A DNA stretch of 11,770 bases from NCBI GenBank assembly GCA_017996845.1, contig JAGOGF010000078.1, forward strand, positions 1-11,770, given 5' to 3'. The position numbers and the translations under genes are program-made. The notes beneath the pieces were generated by a model, which did no database searches, was not told the DNA's origin, and saw nothing but the letters and a program-made list of their open reading frames with translations. Position 1 is the first letter of the stretch, and each line of letters begins with the position of its first letter. This DNA comes from Butyrivibrio sp. Lineage in GTDB: Bacteria > Bacillota_A > Clostridia > Lachnospirales > Lachnospiraceae. Of the stretch, positions 7,987 to 11,770 are shown in pieces.

Positions 7987-8013
7987 AAAAAAACGCACCG
8001 GAAACCGGTGCGT
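7987..8013 (-). terminator. Intrinsic terminator of the Cys-rich/GNAT unit
   Basis: On the minus strand, a perfect 9-bp GC-rich stem (ACGCACCGG with CCGGTGCGT, 7993-8013) closes a 3-nt loop and runs into seven consecutive T residues (7987-7993). It lies about 45 nt past the GNAT stop codon. The plus-strand reading has no T-tract, so it is specific for minus-strand transcripts. Confidence 0.88.
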
Positions 8014-8056
8014 CAAAAATGATTCTATAAAACGATTCTTTGTTTCTTCTCTGCTA

Positions 8057-8743
8057 TTAAAATAGCCAGAAAATACTTTTTTCTGAAATGACCATCCCCA
8101 TTTTCTGCTGTAACGCAATGGAAGCTTCATTCCAGACTTCAATCTGCCCGAAGGGAATCAGTCCCATTTCGATTGTCCGCTGAATCATGAAGCGCTCAAG
8201 TTCTGCGGCATACCCCCGCCTTCTGTATTGTGGCAGAACCTTCAGCATTCCGATGCTGCCTTCCAGATGCATTCCGACAAATCCTGCTATTTCTCCGGAA
8301 GCAAGGCAGCCGACGTATAACTGATGCAGCGCCCTTACCTGCTTCATTTCTGCCGGTTCCAGAACGGAATACTCTTTCAGAATAAATGCCATTTCTGCAT
8401 CTTCCGGTTCTCTGATCTGCAATGAACTGCATTTATCAGAATGCGTGCTGTCCTGCAGCCAGACGGCCTGTCTGCACTCCATTTTGTGTTCAAACCGATA
8501 TCTGCTCTGGCAATAATCTGCACATTCCTGCTGCCACATTTCCATCAGGGTATAGTCTGCACTTTCTTTTTCCTGCAGCCAGCGGATCCCTTTTTCGGGA
8601 TCTCTGACTGTAAGCATATAAGTACCGCTCTGCAGATCTTTCAGAAAAAAATCTTCCTGCTCCTGATGATAAATCTCTGCTGTTCCACGTGCCATTACAT
8701 CGTAAATGCCGACCATGTCAACATTTTCTTTTGAAACATACAT
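8057..8743 (-). CDS. GNAT family N-acetyltransferase, two-domain type
   Basis: This 228-aa protein ends in a GNAT fold: the acetyl-CoA pyrophosphate-binding motif A is LPQYRRRGYA (170-179), followed by GQIEVWNEASIALQQKMGM (199-217), the usual motif B region. It most resembles FR47-like acetyltransferases. Residues 1 to about 105 are not a recognisable GNAT motif region; they contain several Cys and Trp residues and may be a degenerate GNAT-like or substrate-binding domain. The acceptor is unknown (small amine, amino acid or protein). ATG at 8743 has AGGGA 9 nt upstream; an in-frame TTG at 8752 abuts that site and is less likely. It follows the six-cysteine gene by 34 nt with no terminator between, and ends before the hairpin at 7987-8013, so the two are probably co-transcribed. 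Confidence 0.8.
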   Translation of the reverse strand: MYVSKENVDMVGIYDVMARGTAEIYHQEQEDFFLKDLQSGTYMLTVRDPEKGIRWLQEKESADYTLMEMWQQECADYCQSRYRFEHKMECRQAVWLQDSTHSDKCSSLQIREPEDAEMAFILKEYSVLEPAEMKQVRALHQLYVGCLASGEIAGFVGMHLEGSIGMLKVLPQYRRRGYAAELERFMIQRTIEMGLIPFGQIEVWNEASIALQQKMGMVISEKSIFWLF

Positions 8744-8777
8744 TTTTTCCAATCCCTGCTTCTTACAAATTTATTAC

Positions 8778-9134
8778 TCAGTCTGCTTCCACTTTATCAA
8801 TAATAGCAAGTGCTGCACTGCAGGCTTCACAGTCACAGAATTTTGCCCCTGCTGCTTTGCTCTCTTCTGCATGTGCCAGCATTTGCTTTGCATCTTCTTC
8901 GCCGCAATACGCTACTGCACGGTCCGATTTTGCAAATGCAATCAAATCATCAAGTGAGAGAACATCTTCCTTTAATTCCGCAACGTATGCTTTTATCTGT
9001 ACATCTTCTTCCGCTGTTCCTGCCACCTTCAGAAAAGCTTCTCCTGCTGCTCTTGCTTCCTCACAGCAATAATCCACTGCCATCATCTCTTTTGTCTTTG
9101 CTACAATATAATCTCTTGTTCCCTGTTCCATCAT
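8778..9134 (-). CDS. Small six-cysteine helical protein of unknown function
   Basis: This acidic 118-aa protein is rich in Ala and Glu and predicted to be almost entirely helical. Its six cysteines are a CC pair at 23-24, Cys77, and a C-terminal cluster CDCEAC at 100, 102 and 105. The pattern could bind a metal or do thiol chemistry. From memory, similar small proteins are common in Lachnospiraceae and carry the automatic name 'molecular chaperone Hsp90', but nothing in it matches the Hsp90 ATPase fold, so that label should not be used. ATG at 9134 is preferred (AGGAAG 9 nt or GGTGG 5 nt upstream); ATG at 9131 and GTG at 9143 are alternatives. It has its own promoter and lies upstream of the GNAT gene, suggesting a shared role that the sequence does not reveal. 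Confidence 0.72.
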   Translation of the reverse strand: MMEQGTRDYIVAKTKEMMAVDYCCEEARAAGEAFLKVAGTAEEDVQIKAYVAELKEDVLSLDDLIAFAKSDRAVAYCGEEDAKQMLAHAEESKAAGAKFCDCEACSAALAIIDKVEAD

Positions 9135-9199
9135 TTCTTCCACCTTCCTCTTTCAAACTGCCTTTTTGTATTAACTGTGCAAAATATATGATTGATTTT

Positions 9200-9228
9200 A
9201 TAATAGCAGAACATACATTCTTTTTCAA
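9200..9228 (-). promoter_or_regulatory. Sigma-A type promoter for the six-cysteine/GNAT unit
   Basis: On the minus strand, TTGAAA (9223-9228) and TATTAT (9200-9205) are separated by exactly 17 bp, close to the vegetative consensus. The -35 box overlaps the stop codon of the MATE gene (9225-9227), so the MATE gene and the next unit are packed with no spacer. Initiation near 9193 would give a leader of roughly 60 nt. Confidence 0.72.
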
Positions 9229-10568
9229 GAAATATCATAAGCATCCGGCTCTATCGTTCGTACACTTTCCCGCTTCATATATACCATGCTCAGCAACAGT
9301 GTCGCTGCTTCTGTCGTAAGGCTGACGCACCAGACTCCGTTAATGCCAAACAGAACAGGTAAGATCATAATTGCCGCCAGGAGAACCACCAGTCCTCTGG
9401 ATGCTGATATCACTGCCGATTCTTTTGCTTTGCCAATTGCTGTAAAATAAAAGGAGGCGATGGTATTGATGCCTGCAAATGCAAAGGAACTCATTTGCAT
9501 ACGAAGTCCGGGAATCACCATTTGTACTACAGTTATACTGTCAGAAAAGATCCTGCAATACCAGCCACTGATCAAAGTCATGATCAGAAAGATTAATACA
9601 GCTGCTCCTGTTACCAGCTTCATTGTCGTATTCCTTACATTCGCAGCAAGTTTTCTCTCCTGTGCTCCAAATGAAAAACTGATAAGCGGTACAATTCCCT
9701 GTCCGAATCCAACAATAATCATACTGAACACATATGATACATATCCGATAATCGTAAATGCAGCAAGTCCATCTACTCCGGCATGTCTCAAAATCTGATA
9801 ATTATAGGCTGCCATGGATATACACATTGAAAGTTCTCCAATACACTCTGAGCTCCCGTTGAAAAAAATTTCCCTTATCACGTTTTTTTCAAAATGGAAT
9901 TTTCCAAACCGAAATGCCTGTGGCCGCAATACCAGATACAAAATGCTGATTCCCAGCACGATCAGTTCTGCCAGAAAAGATGCCCATGCTATACCTGAGA
10001 CACCAAGCGAGAGCGGTACGGCAAAAATATAATCAAACAACGTATTAAGTAAAACTGCCGCAATACTTGTCAGCATGACAAATACAGGTCTTCCCTCTCC
10101 TCTTATAAACATCCCCAAAGCCGATACCATTATCATAAGCGGTAATTCAAATATCAGAATTCCGTAATATTCCTCGAAATATCCAAGTGTCAGAACATCT
10201 TTTGTAAAAAGACCTGCGACAGGCTGCAATACAAAACACATAACAGCCGTCAGCAAAAAAGAAATAATAATACAAAGAAAAACTGTCTGTCTGAAAACCT
10301 GATTGGCTATGTCAGTATTTCCTGCACCCAGTTGTCTTCCTGCAAGTGAAATTCCGCCGACTGCGATCATCAGTCCGACCGCCAGGTACAGATAAACAAT
10401 CGGAAGACCCAGATTTACTGCTGCCAGACCTGCTGTTCCAACGTAATTTCCTATAAAAAATCCATCCACAATATTGATAAACGCCGTCAATATCATGGCG
10501 ATGATAGAAGGACATGCAAACTGCATGATGATTTGCACGCGTTGTTCTTTGATTTTGTTCAGATCCAT
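9225..10568 (-). CDS. MATE family multidrug/sodium (or proton) efflux transporter
   Basis: This 447-aa membrane protein has the length and hydrophobic pattern of a 12-helix MATE antiporter, which exports cationic drugs or other small molecules in exchange for Na+ or H+. The first helix region reads IVDGFFIGNYVG then GLAAVNLGLP, a signature layout of the family, and the FGQGIVPLISFSFGA block marks the second half. ATG at 10568 is chosen: AGGGGA lies 7 nt upstream and the length fits the family, whereas the open frame to 10670 would add a polar 34-residue extension crossing the promoter. It follows the AraC-GyrI regulator gene but is separated by a terminator and has its own promoter with the shared 23-bp element. 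Substrate unknown; the neighbouring regulator suggests an organic cation or drug. Confidence 0.9.
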   Translation of the reverse strand: MDLNKIKEQRVQIIMQFACPSIIAMILTAFINIVDGFFIGNYVGTAGLAAVNLGLPIVYLYLAVGLMIAVGGISLAGRQLGAGNTDIANQVFRQTVFLCIIISFLLTAVMCFVLQPVAGLFTKDVLTLGYFEEYYGILIFELPLMIMVSALGMFIRGEGRPVFVMLTSIAAVLLNTLFDYIFAVPLSLGVSGIAWASFLAELIVLGISILYLVLRPQAFRFGKFHFEKNVIREIFFNGSSECIGELSMCISMAAYNYQILRHAGVDGLAAFTIIGYVSYVFSMIIVGFGQGIVPLISFSFGAQERKLAANVRNTTMKLVTGAAVLIFLIMTLISGWYCRIFSDSITVVQMVIPGLRMQMSSFAFAGINTIASFYFTAIGKAKESAVISASRGLVVLLAAIMILPVLFGINGVWCVSLTTEAATLLLSMVYMKRESVRTIEPDAYDIS

Positions 10569-10610
10569 AATAAAATCCCCTTTTCTACAATCATTTTCGG
10601 TGTCTCTGCG

Positions 10611-10658
10611 ATTATAGCAGGAACAATTTAATCGGACTTCTGAATTCTGATACACTTT
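10611..10658 (-). promoter_or_regulatory. MATE gene promoter with copy A of the shared 23-bp operator
   Basis: On the minus strand, a perfect TATAAT (10611-10616) is preceded by TG one base upstream (extended -10), while the -35 position has only AAGTCC. The 23-bp element ACTTCTGAATTC-TGA-TACACTTT (plus-strand reading, 10636-10658) begins 19 nt upstream of the -10 box and covers the -35. Weak -35 plus an overlapping site is the layout of an activator that contacts sigma. A short inverted repeat CGATTA/TAATCG (10609-10614, 10629-10634) also spans the -10 and spacer. Confidence 0.75.
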
Positions 10659-10677
10659 TTCTTGATCCATATAGCGT

Positions 10678-10718
10678 AAAAAATACGAGGATGAAAAATT
10701 TATTTTTCATCCTCGTAT
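10678..10718 (-). terminator. Intrinsic terminator overlapping the regulator's stop codon
   Basis: On the minus strand, a 17-bp perfect stem (10702-10718 with 10683-10699) runs into six T residues (10678-10683). Only 2 nt separate the arms, so the working loop must be larger. The upstream arm contains the last three sense codons and the TGA stop of the regulator gene, so a ribosome finishing translation would cover half the hairpin. Confidence 0.82.
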
Positions 10719-11513
10719 CGGAATACAGATTTCAAAATCCATATACCCGTCATCTGCAACCGCATAATACCGGTCATAATTATACCGATTATCCAGTTCA
10801 TTGTGGCTTTTCGGAAACCATATTCCCACCAGCTGCTGATTGACCGGATAAATATCTTCGATATATCCCTGATATCTGTATATTGCAAATTTTCCGCCCT
10901 GCAAAATGCAACTGTTTGCATACTTTTCAGGTGTCGCCGTTGACATACAGATATCATAGATACATCTGTTCTTCTGTGTAATCGTCGGGTCGTCAAATGT
11001 ACGTTCAAAGAAAATGGTATTCTCATCTATATCATCTTTGTATCTGTCCACAAAATCGCACCATACTGCCTTCATATCTGAATAGGATCCGATTGTCCGC
11101 TCATACATAACTGTATAATCCGGACGCATCTCTATCCGTATCTTACGATTTATCTCTTCAAATATCTTCTGCTCTGTATCCTGCCTTTTGCTCATCTCAT
11201 TTCGAAATTCAGAAGGTGCAATATCATGGTAAAGACTGAATGCAGAGCTGTAATTGGATGAACTGTAACCATAATCCTCTCCGATTTCGGTAATACTTCT
11301 GTCCGCCTCCATCTTGAGCTTCATTGCACTCTGTTCCATTTTGATCCGTTTCATAAAGGCATAAACGCTCTGCTGCGTCTGTGCCCTGAAAAGCTTCTCC
11401 AGATATGAAACTGAAACATGGCAATGGTCCGCAATATCTTCAACTGTTACATTTCTCCAGATGTTCAGAAAGATATATTCCATTGCTTCTGTCACGATGC
11501 TGTTTTTTATCAT
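10707..11513 (-). CDS. AraC-family regulator with GyrI-like ligand-binding domain
   Basis: This 268-aa transcription factor joins an N-terminal AraC-type double helix-turn-helix domain (about 8-107; VEDIADHCHVSVSYLEKLF and ITEIGEDYGYSSSNYSSAF) to a C-terminal GyrI/SOUL-like domain (about 125-268), the arrangement of Rob and related drug-sensing regulators. Glu261 in DFEICIPI is at the position of the conserved pocket Glu that binds cations in such domains. The start at 11513 has GGAG 7 nt upstream. It lies upstream of the MATE gene, and both promoters carry the same 23-bp element, so it probably activates the pump and itself on binding a cationic compound. The ligand is unknown. Its gene ends within its own terminator. 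Confidence 0.9.
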   Translation of the reverse strand: MIKNSIVTEAMEYIFLNIWRNVTVEDIADHCHVSVSYLEKLFRAQTQQSVYAFMKRIKMEQSAMKLKMEADRSITEIGEDYGYSSSNYSSAFSLYHDIAPSEFRNEMSKRQDTEQKIFEEINRKIRIEMRPDYTVMYERTIGSYSDMKAVWCDFVDRYKDDIDENTIFFERTFDDPTITQKNRCIYDICMSTATPEKYANSCILQGGKFAIYRYQGYIEDIYPVNQQLVGIWFPKSHNELDNRYNYDRYYAVADDGYMDFEICIPIRG

Positions 11514-11521
11514 GTCTGATC

Positions 11522-11569
11522 TCCATAATCGGCTTATTCCATAAGAGATTTATTCCATAAGCATTTTAT
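11522..11569 (-). repeat. Three 16-bp tandem repeats in the regulator's 5' leader
   Basis: Plus-strand units TCCATAATCGGCTTAT (11522-11537), TCCATAAGAGATTTAT (11538-11553) and TCCATAAGCATTTTAT (11554-11569) share TCCATAA at the front and TTAT at the end, with an exact 16-bp period. On the transcript each gives TTATGGA, and the copy next to the gene forms the ribosome binding site TATGGAG. The farthest unit touches the -10 box, so the array fills nearly the whole leader. It could be a protein-binding array, a set of decoy ribosome sites, or slippage product. Confidence 0.7.
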
Positions 11570-11615
11570 TGTATCAGTATTTGCTTCCGGATACTTCTGA
11601 ATTCCAGTACACTTT
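11568..11615 (-). promoter_or_regulatory. Regulator gene promoter with copy B of the shared 23-bp operator
   Basis: On the minus strand, TACAAT (11568-11573) is preceded by TG one base upstream (extended -10), with a poor -35 (AAGTAT). The element ACTTCTGAATTC-CAG-TACACTTT (plus-strand reading, 11593-11615) begins 19 nt upstream of the -10 box, the same distance as at the MATE promoter. Conserved sequence, orientation and spacing indicate autoregulation by the AraC-GyrI protein. Confidence 0.75.
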
Positions 11616-11644
11616 ATACAGTACCCTATATACAAACCTGCCAA

Positions 11645-11770
11645 TCATACTTCCGGATCCTGTCTGATCTGACTGTACAGCCGCATAAAACCGTTATGCA
11701 GGAACTGCTCCCTGTTCCTGCCGGTTGCCTTTTCTATATAATCTGTCTTATTTCCCGCAATGAGAATCAG
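11645..11770 (-). CDS. C-terminal end of an unidentified protein (partial, runs off the window)
   Basis: The minus strand is open from the window edge to a TGA at 11645-11647, giving 41 residues. The stretch starts LILIAGNKTDYIEKATG and ends MRLYSQIRQDPEV, has a natural mix of charged and hydrophobic residues and looks helical and coding. It is too short to name. It ends 29 nt before copy B of the shared operator, and no terminator is evident between it and the regulator's promoter, so read-through into the regulator gene is possible. Confidence 0.55.
   Translation of the reverse strand: MILIAGNKTDYIEKATGRNREQFLHNGFMRLYSQIRQDPEV

Noticed and set aside
7902..7993. TTTTTG stretches before the GH8 operon as copies of the GH29 CATTTTTTG repeat
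   Set aside because: They lack the CA start, are 29 and 55 bp apart (not whole turns), and the farthest is the T-tract of the GNAT terminator.
8778..9134. Hsp90 chaperone identity for the six-cysteine protein
   Set aside because: At 118 residues it lacks the ATP-binding GHKL motifs and any Hsp90 domain; the name appears to be a propagated annotation.
8810..9319. Plus-strand open frame opposite the six-cysteine gene
   Set aside because: Leu/Ser/Pro-rich shadow of the minus-strand gene; it crosses the promoter and has no ribosome binding site or family features.
10569..10670. N-terminal extension of the MATE frame by 34 residues
   Set aside because: It would cover the TATAAT promoter, is polar and cysteine-bearing with no family match, and the ATG at 10568 has a good ribosome site.
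1..11770. CRISPR arrays, tRNA/rRNA genes, insertion sequences or phage genes
   Set aside because: No repeat-spacer pattern, tRNA-like cloverleaf, transposase or integrase motif was seen on either strand.

Overview
The window looks like a chromosomal stretch from a gut-type Clostridia bacterium, most likely Lachnospiraceae. The clues are moderate-to-low GC, strong GGAG/AGGAG ribosome binding sites, tightly packed mostly minus-strand genes, and protein families typical of that group. The placement is inference; there is no rRNA or marker gene here.

Positions 1-7884 form a glycan-degradation locus. A plus-strand GH29 glycosidase (138-1604) converges on a minus-strand run of four genes: GH8 exo-oligoxylanase (6736-7884), a CE1-like esterase (5873-6676), a three-part SGNH esterase (4131-5843) and a GH31 alpha-xylosidase-like enzyme (1728-4073). 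A perfect 16-bp hairpin (1629-1668) separates the two transcription units. None of the five proteins has a visible signal peptide, so they probably work in the cytoplasm on imported oligosaccharides. Together they could remove acyl groups, alpha-xylose and alpha-L-fucose or alpha-L-galactose branches, then trim xylose from the reducing end of the bared xylan chain. That fits a heavily decorated, acetylated arabinoxylan such as cereal bran type. Xyloglucan is a less complete fit because GH8 Rex enzymes act on xylo-oligosaccharides. No transporter or endo-acting enzyme is in the window.

Positions 7987-9228 hold a small two-gene unit: a six-cysteine 118-aa protein of unknown function followed by a GNAT acetyltransferase. 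It has its own sigma-A type promoter (9200-9228) and a clear terminator (7987-8013).

Positions 9225-11615 hold a drug-response module: an AraC-type regulator with a GyrI-like ligand-binding C-terminus (10707-11513) and a MATE-family efflux pump (9225-10568). An intrinsic terminator fused to the regulator's stop codon separates them. The most striking non-coding signal is a 23-bp bipartite element (20 of 23 bases identical) in front of both genes, each copy exactly 19 nt upstream of an extended -10 box. It is very probably the regulator's binding site. The regulator's leader also carries three 16-bp tandem repeats.

Positions 11645-11770 are the C-terminal end of an unidentified minus-strand gene that runs off the window. 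Upstream of the GH29 gene, three CATTTTTTG repeats lie 21 and 32 bp apart, about two and three helical turns, which suggests a cooperative activator site.
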